This document shows positions 31,486 through 40,937 of a stretch of DNA of 64,000 nucleotides, one piece after another (the stretch's first letter is position 1; every line of letters starts with the position of its first letter). The notes under the pieces were generated by a model. It made no database searches. It was not told where the DNA came from and was given only the letters and a program-made list of their open reading frames with translations. The translations under genes and the position numbers were made by a program. Origin of the DNA: Alphaproteobacteria bacterium (GTDB lineage: Bacteria; Pseudomonadota; Alphaproteobacteria; UBA8366); NCBI GenBank assembly GCA_028281325.1, contig JANQKC010000035.1, positions 62,001-126,000 of the forward strand, given 5' to 3'.

Positions 31486-32997
31486 CTAGTCGACCAACGG
31501 CAAGGTAAACCAAAACTCGACGCCCGCGTCGGGACAGGGTGCAACGTCGATGCGCCCACCATGATCTTCCACGATCGAGCGGCTTATCGACAACCCGATA
31601 CCCATTCCATTCGGCTTGCTGGTATTGAAGGATTGAAAAAGCTTCTCGGCAATTTCCTTGTCGAGCCCCGGCCCATTGTCGGCGACCGACACGCGGACTA
31701 TGCCCCTATCCTGACGCGTCGTCACCCGGATCGCCGCATCCGACTGCCCTTCCAGGGCATCGATGCTGTTGCGCAGTAGGTTCACCACGACTTGCTGAAT
31801 TTGTACGCGATCGATCATCACCGACGGCAACGCCTCTTCCAACTGCGTGGTGATGACGATTCCGTCCGTCTGCGCGCCCACCAACGCCAGATCGCAGGCT
31901 TCTGTCACGACCTCATTGATGGCGTCGGGCATCTTTTCCGTTTCGCCGCGCGCCACAAAGCTTCGCAGCCGGCGGATGATTTCGCCCGCCCGATGCGCTT
32001 GAGCCGACGCCTTCGACAGCACGTCTTCGATTTTCTCCCGGGCGTCGGGACGATCCGATTTCAGGACACGCCGGCCCGCCTGCACATAGTTCATCATGGC
32101 GGTCAGCGGCTGATTCAGCTCATGCGCCAATGTCGCGGCCATTTCGCCCATCGCGCTAAGACGGGAGATATGGGTGAATTCCGTTTGAATCTCCTGAATA
32201 CGCTGCAGGCTGTTTCGAAGCTGGTCTTCGGCCTCGCGACGTTTGGTGATATCCCGGATAAATCCGGTGAAGCGCCGCTGGTCGCCCAATTCGACCTCGG
32301 CCACCGCCAGTTCGATCGGAAAGGTGGTGCCGTCCTTGCGCAGACCGATGACTTCACGCCCAATTCCGATGATGCGCTTCTCGCCGGTCTCCTGGTACCG
32401 GTGCATGTACCCGTCGTGTTCCGACCGGTACGGCTCGGGCATCAGAACATGGACATTCTTGCCGATGACGTCGCCGGCGGCGTAGCCGAACATACTTTCC
32501 GCCGCGGTATTGAACGATTCGATCCGGGCCAGATGGTCGATCGTGATGATTGCATCCGGCGAGGTCGCGATCATCGATTGCAAAAGCGCACGGTTCCGTC
32601 GCAGCGCCGACTCCACGGCCAGACGATCGGTGATATCGATCCCGGTCCCGATGACGTAATGGACATGGCCTTGGTCCCCCGTCGAGACCGTATTGGACCA
32701 GGTAATACGCCGCCGCTCACCATCCTTGGTGATCCAATCGTTCGTGTGACTGTTCGGCCGGCCGCTCTTACGGAGTTCATCGAAAACGGCGCTGACCGTC
32801 TCGGCGTCGCTTTCCGCAACCAGCACATCCCAAATCGGCTTACCGACGACGTTGGCTTCCCGATAGCCGGTCAGTTCCTCGCACGCCCGGTTGAACCGGA
32901 CGAGCCGGCCGTCCGTATCGAGCACGACCACAAGCGCGCCGAGAACGTCGAGCAAATCGTCCAGCGACACCGGACTAGAGGGAGTACATCGCGACAT
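31486..32997 (-). CDS. fixL: Oxygen-sensor histidine kinase FixL (heme PAS)
   Basis: 503 residues, like rhizobial FixL (about 505). Two PAS domains (about 10-125 and 135-255) precede HisKA and HATPase_c. In the second PAS the heme-ligating His194 lies in RSEHDGY and the distal Arg214 in IIGIGR, the same numbers as in Sinorhizobium FixL, so this is a heme sensor for oxygen. The phosphorylated His292 is in ATLAHELNQPL; the ATP-binding N box NLLRNSIDAL and G boxes DNGPGL and GMGIGLSIS follow. There are no membrane helices, so it is soluble. The first PAS has no known ligand. Start at MSRCTPSS; a longer frame upstream is not typical. Confidence 0.95.
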   Translation of the reverse strand: MSRCTPSSPVSLDDLLDVLGALVVVLDTDGRLVRFNRACEELTGYREANVVGKPIWDVLVAESDAETVSAVFDELRKSGRPNSHTNDWITKDGERRRITWSNTVSTGDQGHVHYVIGTGIDITDRLAVESALRRNRALLQSMIATSPDAIITIDHLARIESFNTAAESMFGYAAGDVIGKNVHVLMPEPYRSEHDGYMHRYQETGEKRIIGIGREVIGLRKDGTTFPIELAVAEVELGDQRRFTGFIRDITKRREAEDQLRNSLQRIQEIQTEFTHISRLSAMGEMAATLAHELNQPLTAMMNYVQAGRRVLKSDRPDAREKIEDVLSKASAQAHRAGEIIRRLRSFVARGETEKMPDAINEVVTEACDLALVGAQTDGIVITTQLEEALPSVMIDRVQIQQVVVNLLRNSIDALEGQSDAAIRVTTRQDRGIVRVSVADNGPGLDKEIAEKLFQSFNTSKPNGMGIGLSISRSIVEDHGGRIDVAPCPDAGVEFWFTLPLVD

Positions 32998-33079
32998 ACG
33001 ATAATACTGGCTGAATCGGCACGCGGCGGCAATCGGGCGAAACCGCACACAACAGGATACGCGCTCGGTACGCATCGGA

Positions 33080-33093
33080 TTGATCCCCATCAA
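33080..33093. promoter_or_regulatory. FNR/FixK box, perfect palindrome TTGATCCCCATCAA
   Basis: The sequence matches the anaerobox consensus TTGAT-N4-ATCAA at all ten specified positions, with A and T flanking it symmetrically. It lies 83 bp upstream of fixL (leftward) and 62 bp before the start of the rightward small gene at 33155. A FixK or FNR protein could thus control either or both; the distance fits a class-II position for a promoter of the small gene. Confidence 0.85.
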
Positions 33094-33154
33094 TGTCGCG
33101 ATGCCGGGAACCAAGCACTCTAAAGTCGAATCAGTCTTCGACGTGGAGGAAAGG

Positions 33155-33334
33155 ATGCGGGAAACGGAAATCATCGACTATGCAAAACGGTTGCTTGATG
33201 CGCATGGCAAAGAGGCGGAACGGGAAGCGGCCCAGAAAGCACGTAAGTATTCAGAGAAAAACGATCCGGAGCAGGCGGGAACGTGGCGCAAGATTCGATC
33301 CGCCATTGGCGAACTGCGCAGTTCGTCGCCCTGA
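33155..33334 (+). CDS. Small hypothetical protein, 59 residues
   Basis: Begins MRETEIIDYAKRLLDAHG, a predicted helical, charged and soluble protein with many Lys, Arg and Glu, ending IGELRSSSP. A strong RBS (GGAGG, 5-6 bases before ATG) decides this start over a more upstream in-frame codon. The perfect FNR/FixK box 62 bp upstream suggests oxygen-controlled expression. Function unknown. The stop is 6 bp from the stop of the convergent gene. Confidence 0.72.
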   Translation: MRETEIIDYAKRLLDAHGKEAEREAAQKARKYSEKNDPEQAGTWRKIRSAIGELRSSSP

Positions 33335-33340
33335 GTCGGC

Positions 33341-33562
33341 CTAGGACGGCGTGGCCTGCCGAATGATCGCCATGGCCCGTGATTCGAGCCGGCGAGCTTC
33401 GGCAAGCCGGCCCGCCTCGCAAAGCCGACGAATCTCGGCCCGCATTTCGGTGACTTCGTCGAATTGGCGCTCGGGGATCATTGCGCCGGCGGCGGTCTCC
33501 AGCGCAGCATCGATATTCTGAAGAAGCGCCGCGCAGGTGTCCCTGTTCTGGCCGCTAGCCAT
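33341..33562 (-). CDS. Small hypothetical protein, 73 residues
   Basis: MASGQNRDTCAALLQNIDAALE, mainly helical and soluble, with no signal peptide. I do not recognise it. It is convergent with the 59-residue gene, and an FNR-like site lies about 190 bp upstream, so the two may both be oxygen-regulated. The gap 33563-33807 (245 bp) beyond it holds no supported gene. Confidence 0.6.
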   Translation of the reverse strand: MASGQNRDTCAALLQNIDAALETAAGAMIPERQFDEVTEMRAEIRRLCEAGRLAEARRLESRAMAIIRQATPS

Positions 33563-33754
33563 GGCGGATTGCGTCCCTTCCCAGGGTGCGGCGGCTACCT
33601 AAGGTAACGACAGCAACAACGGTCTTCTTGATTAGCGCCGCAAGTGTCGGCGGCGCCGAATCCGCAACATCTCGTGTGGTCGCTTCCGATCTGAATCGCA
33701 CGGCACGTCCAATCGCTTCCCAAAAACGAATAATGGGAAGCGCGGGCCGTCACA

Positions 33755-33768
33755 TTGATCTGCGTCAC
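33755..33768. promoter_or_regulatory. FNR/DNR-like box, one mismatch
   Basis: TTGATCTGCGTCAC fits TTGAT-N4-GTCAA with one mismatch at the last base. It is in the gap between the 73-residue gene and the ABC ATPase stop, about 193 bp from the former's start, so its target is uncertain. Confidence 0.4.
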
Positions 33769-33807
33769 TCCGGCCGTATCGAGCCGACGTTCAGCGCATG
33801 AATCTTC

Positions 33808-34758
33808 CTATTCCACCGCAACCAAATGGGCGGGATCGACTTCCTTGTACTCAAGCACGCCCGGAACGTAGTCGAGCGGCCGGGCGGCGCTGGGAATCTC
33901 GTCCGACAGGAGCTGCCTTTTCGGTCGCTCGAATGTCGGATCGGCGACCGGCACCGCGTTAAGTAGCTTCTTGGTGTAGGAATGCTGCGGATTTTCGAAT
34001 ATGGCCGCGCGCGGCCCGATCTCCACGATCCGTCCGAGATACATCACGGCGACACGATGGCTGATCCGCTCTACCACCGCCATATCATGCGAGATGAACA
34101 GATAGGACAATCCGAACTCTTCTTGCAGATCCATCATCAAATTGACCACCTGCGCCTGGATTGTCACATCAAGCGCCGATACCGCCTCATCGGCGATGAT
34201 CAATTTCGGCCCCAGCCCAAGCGCCCGCGCGATACAAATTCTTTGCCGCTGCCCACCGGAGAATTCATGGGGAAACCGATCGTAATGCTCGCGACCCAGG
34301 CCTACCTTTTGGAGCAAGTCGACAACCATATCGTCAAGCTCCTTTCCTTCCGCCAGTCCGTGCACCCGAATTGGTTCAGCGATGGCGGCGCCGGCCGTGA
34401 TGCGTGGATTCAACGACGCAAACGGATCCTGAAATATCATTTGGATATTCCGCCGGATCGGCTGAAGATCTTTGGTCGATAGCGCGGTCAATTCCTGTCC
34501 GGCAAACCGCACCGAGCCGGACGTCGGCTGGTCCAACCTGAGTATGCTGCGGCCGGTCGTCGATTTACCGCAACCACTCTCGCCGACAAGCGCCAAAGTC
34601 TCGCCGGCTTCGAGCGAGAAACTGATATCCTCGACCGCGTGGACACGCGCAACGGCGGCGCCGAAAATCCCGGCGGTAATGTCAAACCGTGTCGTCAACC
34701 CCTCTACGGCCAGCAAGGGGGCCGATCGGTCGGGGCCTTTCGTTCGTTCCGCAGTCAT
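33808..34758 (-). CDS. Oligopeptide/dipeptide-type ABC transporter ATP-binding protein (OppF/DppF)
   Basis: 316 residues. Walker [11 protein letters not shown]-loop MIFQDP, ABC signature LSGGQ-like FSGGQRQR, Walker [13 protein letters not shown] and the H-loop SHDMAV are visible, and the C-terminal ~50 residues resemble the oligopeptide branch. It couples ATP hydrolysis to import of peptides or nickel-like solutes. The start overlaps the stop of the partner ATPase by 4 bp (ATGA). No permease or binding protein gene lies in this window beside the pair, which is unusual for this transporter type. Confidence 0.93.
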   Translation of the reverse strand: MTAERTKGPDRSAPLLAVEGLTTRFDITAGIFGAAVARVHAVEDISFSLEAGETLALVGESGCGKSTTGRSILRLDQPTSGSVRFAGQELTALSTKDLQPIRRNIQMIFQDPFASLNPRITAGAAIAEPIRVHGLAEGKELDDMVVDLLQKVGLGREHYDRFPHEFSGGQRQRICIARALGLGPKLIIADEAVSALDVTIQAQVVNLMMDLQEEFGLSYLFISHDMAVVERISHRVAVMYLGRIVEIGPRAAIFENPQHSYTKKLLNAVPVADPTFERPKRQLLSDEIPSAARPLDYVPGVLEYKEVDPAHLVAVE

Positions 34759-35669
34759 TGCGCGCCCTCCATGCTTTCCGCTTGTCGTGCTTCGGCAAAG
34801 GTTCCTCGAACCGAGACGTTCACGAATTTTTCAGGATCGGATTTTCCTTTCATGCTGCCGAGCCGCGGAACGGCGTTCAGTAAAGCTTTCGTGTAATCAT
34901 GCTTCGGCGTTTTGAAGACCTCGACGGCCGTTCCTTCCTCGACCTTGTTGCCCTCCAACATGACGACGACGCGATCCGCAATCTCAGCAACAACTCCCAT
35001 ATCGTGGGTGATGAACAACACGGCCATGCCGATCTCTTGCTGCAGCATTTTGATGAGATCCAGAATCTGGGCTTGGATCGTTACATCCAACGCCGTCGTC
35101 GGCTCATCGGCGGTCAGCAAGCTGGGACGGCAAGAAAGCGCCATTGCAATCATGACGCGCTGCCGCATGCCACCGGACAGATGATGTGGATACTGATCAA
35201 GGCGTTTTTCCGCTTCCGGCATGCGGACGAGCTGCAACAACTCAAGCGCCATGGCACGCGCTTCTTCTTCCGGCTTTCCCTGATGCCGGATGATCGCTTC
35301 CATGATCTGGAAACCGATAGGAAGAACCGGATTGAGCGATGTCATCGGTTCCTGGAAAATCATCGAGATATGCTTACCGCGGACGTCCTGCATCACCTTG
35401 AGGGGGGCGGAGGCGATATCGATCGTCTCCTCGTCCGAAAGATGGAGGTCTATCTCTCCCTCCGGCATGATGCCGTTGGCATTCTCATTCAATCGCATGA
35501 TCGCCATGGCCGTGACCGATTTCCCGGATCCGGACTCGCCCACCACGGCAAGCGTTTCGCCCCGGTTTATCTTGAACGACACCCCGCGCACGGCCCGAAC
35601 CAGCCGCTTGCCGTCCATCGGGAAATGAACGTGGAGATTCTTGACATCAATCAGCGTTCTATCCTGCAC
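34755..35669 (-). CDS. Oligopeptide/dipeptide-type ABC transporter ATP-binding protein (OppD/DppD)
   Basis: 304 residues with [11 protein letters not shown] (Walker A), [12 protein letters not shown] (Q-loop), HLSGGMRQR signature and [12 protein letters not shown] (Walker B). Forms the second ATPase of a peptide-type importer with the OppF-like protein. It overlaps that gene by 4 bp. Upstream are only two small unknown genes, so the permeases are elsewhere. Confidence 0.93.
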   Translation of the reverse strand: MQDRTLIDVKNLHVHFPMDGKRLVRAVRGVSFKINRGETLAVVGESGSGKSVTAMAIMRLNENANGIMPEGEIDLHLSDEETIDIASAPLKVMQDVRGKHISMIFQEPMTSLNPVLPIGFQIMEAIIRHQGKPEEEARAMALELLQLVRMPEAEKRLDQYPHHLSGGMRQRVMIAMALSCRPSLLTADEPTTALDVTIQAQILDLIKMLQQEIGMAVLFITHDMGVVAEIADRVVVMLEGNKVEEGTAVEVFKTPKHDYTKALLNAVPRLGSMKGKSDPEKFVNVSVRGTFAEARQAESMEGAQ

Positions 35670-35738
35670 CTTTTCCCACCCCTTCTCCTTTAGGATTCGT
35701 ATTGTTAGGATTCGTATTGTCGGACGTTGGATTTCGGA

Positions 35739-36248
35739 TCATGCCGGCCGTACGACGCGAAGCCGCTGGGACGCGGCCCATGCCGCGCTCCTGCGGCGAT
35801 TCTCGGACAAGACTTTGTCATTCAATTCGGCAGCCTCAAGCACCAAACCGTTCGCGCGCAAGATCGATGCGAACACCCGCAGATTGGCCTTGAATGCACG
35901 GCTGCCCTCCGAGCGGACCAACCAGTGCGTATGCGCGTCGACGGCCGCACTCCTACGCTGCCGCGCCGCTTCGACGCATTGAAGCAACGCCACTTCATCC
36001 GGCGTAAGCGGCGGCCAACCCGGGTCCCCGACTTCCATCGGACGGCGCCCGTGACGCTGAAGGCAAAGGTCGATTTGCAGAAAGACCAAATACGCCGAAC
36101 GTCCGGCTTTAGGGCCGAGTAGATCGGAAAACTTTTGCCGCACACCGACGTCATTCAAACGGGCGAGCCGGATCGAATCCACGACCAACCGCCCAGAGGG
36201 CGGCAAACAAACTGCTGAGAACAGCTCATCAAGCTCAACGAAATTCAT
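35739..36248 (-). CDS. Hypothetical protein, 169 residues, possible paralogue of the divergent gene
   Basis: Starts MNFVELDELFSAV and is helical, without membrane segment or signal. It has a segment TPDEVALLQCVEAARQ and an upstream RLNDVGVRQKFSDLL. The divergent protein has GDDEARLLFSIALVGG and an upstream ARLHTAQLRGIFLPL, in the same order and spacing, so the two look like distant paralogues. No known domain is recognised. The start at 36248 places the operator-like palindrome 66 bp upstream. A 9-bp-longer start (36257) is possible. Confidence 0.6.
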   Translation of the reverse strand: MNFVELDELFSAVCLPPSGRLVVDSIRLARLNDVGVRQKFSDLLGPKAGRSAYLVFLQIDLCLQRHGRRPMEVGDPGWPPLTPDEVALLQCVEAARQRRSAAVDAHTHWLVRSEGSRAFKANLRVFASILRANGLVLEAAELNDKVLSENRRRSAAWAASQRLRVVRPA

Positions 36249-36313
36249 GGCTGACATATGCGATCTCGTGGAACACCGATCCCCCATACCTTTTCCTGTT
36301 ACAAACAACATAC

Positions 36314-36344
36314 ATTGATAATGCGACTCATTTGCATTATCAAT
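36314..36344. promoter_or_regulatory. Perfect 11-bp inverted repeat between divergent genes, operator-like
   Basis: ATTGATAATGC (36314-36324) and GCATTATCAAT (36334-36344) are perfect complements with a 9-bp spacer. The site lies in the 121-bp AT-rich gap between the starts at 36248 and 36370, which is where a shared operator would be. The ends carry TTGAT/ATCAA but with a wider spacing than an FNR box. Confidence 0.6.
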
Positions 36345-36369
36345 ACCTGATATTTTCTTCGGAGGAGTC

Positions 36370-36885
36370 ATGCATTCCTGTATATCGGAAAGCCGGGACA
36401 TTGCTCCCTTGACGTCGCTAGACGCCACTGAACGGTTGCTTATCTGGTCGGTTCGGCGCTGGATTGATGGCTTTAAGGTCGGACAGAATGCGGATGACGC
36501 AATTATCGCGAGACTGCATACGGCTCAATTGCGGGGCATTTTTCTGCCCCTCGACGCGCTCATGCAAACCATCAGCGATACGGCGACCCGCCATGTCGAC
36601 ATGCGATGCCGGGACTGCCCAGGTGTCGGCGACGACGAGGCCCGGCTTCTGTTCAGTATTGCGCTCGTGGGTGGCCAAAAATTTCCGCCTGCGCGTCGCT
36701 TGCTCTCGACCTTCCTACCGCCTGTACAAAGCGACGGCGCGTTGCAGTTGATTGCGGCGATCGAACAAGACCTATCCGAAGCGCACCGTAGCCTGCCGCA
36801 ACGGCGATGGTTCTTCGAAGAATTGTTGACCGACCCTGCGTTCACGCCGGACCAGTCGGCGCGCATTATCCGGATCGAGGATTGA
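36370..36885 (+). CDS. Hypothetical protein, 171 residues, possible paralogue of the divergent gene
   Basis: Starts MHSCISESRDIAPLTSLDATERLL and is soluble and helix-rich, with Cys-x-x-Cys-like CRDC near residue 80. The DEARLLFSIALV segment and the preceding ARLHTAQLRGIF match the layout of the divergent protein. No domain is recognised. Expression is probably controlled from the perfect palindrome 26 bp upstream of its start. Confidence 0.6.
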   Translation: MHSCISESRDIAPLTSLDATERLLIWSVRRWIDGFKVGQNADDAIIARLHTAQLRGIFLPLDALMQTISDTATRHVDMRCRDCPGVGDDEARLLFSIALVGGQKFPPARRLLSTFLPPVQSDGALQLIAAIEQDLSEAHRSLPQRRWFFEELLTDPAFTPDQSARIIRIED

Positions 36886-36922
36886 GGCGGAGCGCCCGTC
36901 ACCACACGCTCAAGGGGACGGG

Positions 36923-38560
36923 CTATTTGCCGCGATAGGTATCAGGATCGGTGATATAGCCCTCTTCCAGGTCGTGGCGCAGAACGTCCGCGTCCCGACC
37001 GTGCGGGTCGCCATGGCCGCCACCGCCGGGGGTCGACAATTGAACCGTATCGCCATGCTTCAAGACATATTGCCGCTTGGGATCGGTCTTCTCGCCATTC
37101 ACTTCCAGTTCCCCGGTCGCGCCCGCGCTGCCGCCCTGAATTCCGAAGGCCGGAAAGATCGTCCGTTCCGCCAAGAAGGAGACGGCGATCAAACTCTCGG
37201 ACCGGCTTTCGATCAGGATTTCCTGACCCAGGCCGCCGCGATACCGTCCCGGCCCGCCGGAATCGGGCCGCAACTTCTTGTGATGGAAGCGCAGCGGGGC
37301 GATCTGTTCGGACAACTCGACCGAGGTCGACGAGACGTTGCTCGGCCAGCTTAGACATGTCGGCCCATCCCGCCGGAAGGTCGCCCCCATGCCGCCGTTG
37401 TAGAAGAACATGTTGGCGTATGGCTTGCCGCCCGCATCGACGCCCGATTGGTTCATGCCCCACATCGGCGATCCGCAGGCCGCGATCACGCGCTCGGGCA
37501 CCACATCGCCCAAACAGCCGAAGACCAGCATCGGCAGATAGTGGCCGATCAGCATCCGCGATCCGCCCGACGCGGGGAACACCGGGTTGACGATGCAACC
37601 GTCCGGGCCGCGTACCGTGATCGGCCGGAAAGCGCCTTCGTTATTGGGCAGGTTCGGGCTGGTACAGCATTTCACGCCGTACACGCTCATCGCGTAAGTG
37701 TAGCACATGGCGCAGTTGATCGCGCGGTCGACCTGCGGATCGGTCCCGGCATAGTCGATGTCGATCGTGTCGCCATCGACCGTCAGCGTCATCTTGATCG
37801 AGATCGGCGTGTCCGCGACGCCGTCGGTCTTCAGCTCGCTGCGGTAGACGCCGTCCGGCAATTCGCGGATCGCCTTCCGCATGGCGCGCTCGCACCGGCC
37901 CTGCATTTCCGCCGCCAGGGGGGCCAACTCCGCCAAGCCGTACTGGTTCATGAGATGCACCAGGCGGTTTTCCATCAGATCGAGCGCGACCACCTGCGCC
38001 CACAGGTCGCCCATGGTTTGATCCGGCGTCCGCACATTCTTGCGGATCAGTTTCTCAAGCGTGCGGTCGATCTCGCCGGCCCGCAGAAACTTCATGATGG
38101 GAATCTGCAATCCCTCCTCGAAGACCTCGCGGGGTTCCGGCGAACGGATTTTGCCGCCGATGTCGGGGGCGTGCGCGGTAGTCGCCGCGAAACCGATCAA
38201 CCGGTCCTCGAAGAAGATCGGCTTGGCCAGCGTGATATCCGGCAGATGGCCGGTGCCTTGATAGATGTCATTCGTGATCAGCACGTCGCCGGGGCGCAGC
38301 CGCTCCGCCGGGTATTCGGCGATGAAATGCTTCACCGTCGCGGGCAGCGTTCCGATGAAGGACGGAATGCTCTCCGTCGCCTGGACCAACGATTGCCCGT
38401 GCTCGTCCGTGATGATGCAGGAGAAATCGTAGGATTCACGCACCAGCGTCGAAAAAGACGTGCGGACCAATGCGGCCGCCGCCTCGTCAACGGCGGAGAT
38501 CAACCGCCGCCAAAGGATTTCCAGCGTTACGGAATCGAATGGGGAATCGTCTTTGGGCAT
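36923..38560 (-). CDS. Hydantoinase/oxoprolinase subunit B family protein (HyuB-like)
   Basis: 545 residues. It begins FDSVTLEILWRRLISAVDEAAAALVRTSFS, the usual start of HyuB/AcxB-type subunits, and contains NDIYQGTGHLPDI, GFAATTAHAPDIGG, DYAGTDPQVDRAINC and the C-terminal LSTPGGGGHGDP. The B subunit works with an ATP-dependent A subunit to open cyclic amides such as N-methylhydantoin or 5-oxoproline. The A gene ends 5 bp upstream. The real substrate is not determined by sequence. Confidence 0.92.
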   Translation of the reverse strand: MPKDDSPFDSVTLEILWRRLISAVDEAAAALVRTSFSTLVRESYDFSCIITDEHGQSLVQATESIPSFIGTLPATVKHFIAEYPAERLRPGDVLITNDIYQGTGHLPDITLAKPIFFEDRLIGFAATTAHAPDIGGKIRSPEPREVFEEGLQIPIMKFLRAGEIDRTLEKLIRKNVRTPDQTMGDLWAQVVALDLMENRLVHLMNQYGLAELAPLAAEMQGRCERAMRKAIRELPDGVYRSELKTDGVADTPISIKMTLTVDGDTIDIDYAGTDPQVDRAINCAMCYTYAMSVYGVKCCTSPNLPNNEGAFRPITVRGPDGCIVNPVFPASGGSRMLIGHYLPMLVFGCLGDVVPERVIAACGSPMWGMNQSGVDAGGKPYANMFFYNGGMGATFRRDGPTCLSWPSNVSSTSVELSEQIAPLRFHHKKLRPDSGGPGRYRGGLGQEILIESRSESLIAVSFLAERTIFPAFGIQGGSAGATGELEVNGEKTDPKRQYVLKHGDTVQLSTPGGGGHGDPHGRDADVLRHDLEEGYITDPDTYRGK

Positions 38561-38565
38561 GTCAG

Positions 38566-40656
38566 TCAGCTCTCATCCACGGGCAGGGTGACGATCAGGT
38601 TGCCGGACGCGTCGGCGGTGCAGACGGCGCCGGGACCAATCACGAAGGTCGATTCATTCTCTTCGAACACGGCGGGGCCGGTGATTTCATACCCCGCCGG
38701 CACCTTGTAACGGTCGTAGACCGGGGTATCGGCGAAACCGTCCGTCTCGGCGAAATAGACCGGGCGGGCGCCCTTCTCCATGCCCTGCTGGGCATCCCGC
38801 GCCATACCCATTTCCAGCGTGGCGTCGGTGACCGGCGCCGACAAGGCGACACGCAGGTTGACGATCTGGATCGGCACGCCGGGCCGGGTCCGGGTAAAGA
38901 GTTGGCGGTAGCGGTCCTCGAAGCGTTTACAAATGTCATCCGCCGCATCGGCCGAGTAGGGTCCGGGCTGCAACGCCACCACGATTTCCGACCCCTGCCC
39001 CAGATACCGCATGTCCGCCGACCGGCGGAGCTGCAGCTTGTCCAGGTCCGCGCCGGTTTCGTCCAGCACCTGCTTGGCCTCGTCTTCCAGCGATGTGAAC
39101 AACGCCTCCGTCCGGTCCCAATCGAGCGAATCCACACGGCCGACGAGCGACGCCGCGCGGTCGACCCGCGCAGGGGCCATCAGCAAGCCGATCGTCGACC
39201 CGACACCGGCCGCCGACGGACAGATCAGCCGGCGCAGGTTGAGTTTGCGGGCAAGGGTGTAAGCGTGCACCGGGCCCGCGCCGCCGGTCGCCAACAGCGC
39301 GTAGTCGCGCGGATCCTCGCCGCGCTGGGCAATCTCGACCCGGGCGGCGCTCGCCATATTCTCGCACACCACGTCATGGATGCCCCAGGCCACGTCGGCG
39401 AGACTCAACCCGGTCTTGTCCATGACCGGCTGCATCGCCGCCTCCGCCGCGGCGAGATCGATCGCCATTTCGCCGCCCAGGAAGAAGTCCGCATTCAGAT
39501 AGCCCAACAGAAGATCCGCATCGGTGACCGTCGGCGCGGTTCCCCCCTTGCCGTAACAAGCCGGTCCCGGCACCGCGCCCGAACTGCGGGGCCCGACCTT
39601 GAGCAGGTCGAGTTCGTCGATCGCGGCAATCGAGCCGCCGCCCGCGCCGATCTCGATCAACTCGATCGTCGAAATCTTCAAGGGCAGCCCGCTGCCGTCG
39701 GCGAACCGTTTCGTCCGCGCGGCTTCGAAGGAATAGGCGATGGACGGATCGCCGTCGCGGATCAGGCTGAGCTTGGCGGTGGTACCCCCCATGTCGAAAG
39801 CCAGGACCTCGCTGTCGTTGCTGCGCGCGCCGAAGAACGCGCCGGCCAACGCGCCGGCGGCCGGGCCGGATTCAAGCAGTCTTACGGGGCTTTCCTTCGC
39901 CTCGTCGATATGCGTCAAACCGCCGTTCGACAGCATCAGGAAGAACGGACCGGGAATACCCAACTCGCGTATCTGCCGCGCCAGGCTGTCGAGATACCGT
40001 TCGGCCAATGGCTTGATATAGGCGTTGGCGACGGTCGTCGAACTGCGTTCGTATTCTCGGATTTCCGGCGCCAACTCATGCGACGCCGACACCGAGATAT
40101 CGGGATAGGTCTTACGGATGTAAGCCGCCGCCGCCGCCTCATGGTCGGCATTCGCATAGGAGTGCAGGAAGACGACAGCGATCGATTCGACGCCCTGCGT
40201 CACCAGATCGGCCGCATGTTCCGCCACCGCCGCCTCGTCGAGCGGCTGCTCGACCGCGCCGGTTTCGGCCATCCGCTCCGGAACCTCGCGCCGCCAGGAT
40301 CGTTTCACCAGAGGGTCCGGCATCTCGATGAACAAGTCGTAAAGTTCGTATTTACGCTCGCGCGCGATCTCCAGCACGTCGCGAAACCCAGCGGTCGTGA
40401 TCAGACCCGTCTTCGCCCCTTTCCGTTCGATCAGAGCGTTCGTGAACAAGGTGGTCGCATGAACGACGCGCCCGATCGTCGCCGGGTCGATACCGGACGA
40501 TTCGATGAGACGCTTGGTGCCGGTAATCGCACCGCGCGCCGGATCGTCCGGCGTGGTCGGTTCCTTCCAGATGAGGCGGCGCGCCGTATCCGGCTCATAG
40601 ATGACGATATCGGTAAAGGTGCCACCGATATCGATGCCAAGTGAAAGCTCTGTCAT
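38566..40656 (-). CDS. Hydantoinase/oxoprolinase subunit A family protein (HyuA-like)
   Basis: 696 residues. The N-terminal actin-like ATP site is GIDIGGTFTDIV, with ATTLFTNALIERKGAKTGL next and the family motif FDMGGTTAKLSLI near residue 280. ATP use is required to open the ring. Partner of the HyuB gene downstream. It is divergent, with 281 bp between, from the TAXI-type TRAP binding protein, whose operon has a second HyuA/HyuB pair. That gap has a high A+T stretch near 40740-40880 and no gene. Confidence 0.93.
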   Translation of the reverse strand: MTELSLGIDIGGTFTDIVIYEPDTARRLIWKEPTTPDDPARGAITGTKRLIESSGIDPATIGRVVHATTLFTNALIERKGAKTGLITTAGFRDVLEIARERKYELYDLFIEMPDPLVKRSWRREVPERMAETGAVEQPLDEAAVAEHAADLVTQGVESIAVVFLHSYANADHEAAAAAYIRKTYPDISVSASHELAPEIREYERSSTTVANAYIKPLAERYLDSLARQIRELGIPGPFFLMLSNGGLTHIDEAKESPVRLLESGPAAGALAGAFFGARSNDSEVLAFDMGGTTAKLSLIRDGDPSIAYSFEAARTKRFADGSGLPLKISTIELIEIGAGGGSIAAIDELDLLKVGPRSSGAVPGPACYGKGGTAPTVTDADLLLGYLNADFFLGGEMAIDLAAAEAAMQPVMDKTGLSLADVAWGIHDVVCENMASAARVEIAQRGEDPRDYALLATGGAGPVHAYTLARKLNLRRLICPSAAGVGSTIGLLMAPARVDRAASLVGRVDSLDWDRTEALFTSLEDEAKQVLDETGADLDKLQLRRSADMRYLGQGSEIVVALQPGPYSADAADDICKRFEDRYRQLFTRTRPGVPIQIVNLRVALSAPVTDATLEMGMARDAQQGMEKGARPVYFAETDGFADTPVYDRYKVPAGYEITGPAVFEENESTFVIGPGAVCTADASGNLIVTLPVDES

Positions 40657-40937
40657 GTCATCCTGTCGGCACCGTCATTCAAGGAGAATACTCTCGCGGC
40701 GGGCCGAATTCTTGCGGGTTGAGTGAGCCGCTAAAAGAGCAGATTTTTAACCGAAGGCCAAATCGAATGACGTTCAAACCGCAATTTACAACCCGTGATT
40801 TGACAGGGAACCGATTTCCGCCGACCTCCAGCTACAAAATGCGGTTCACGATTAGGTGATTCTGCAGAACCGCGATTATGCTGTCAGAAACAAGAAGGGT
40901 TTTCCCGGGGAACCACACTTCGATGGAGTTCAAGAAA

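Noticed and set aside
33586-33801. GTG-started frame with a signal-peptide-like N-terminus in the gap before the ABC ATPase
   Set aside because: No RBS and a low-complexity C-terminal part; the FNR-like box lies inside it. Not strong enough to call.
36925-40656. HyuA/HyuB as acetone carboxylase or acetophenone carboxylase subunits
   Set aside because: The families overlap, but no gamma subunit (AcxC) and no carboxylase context are present; ring-opening hydantoinase/oxoprolinase is the more cautious call.
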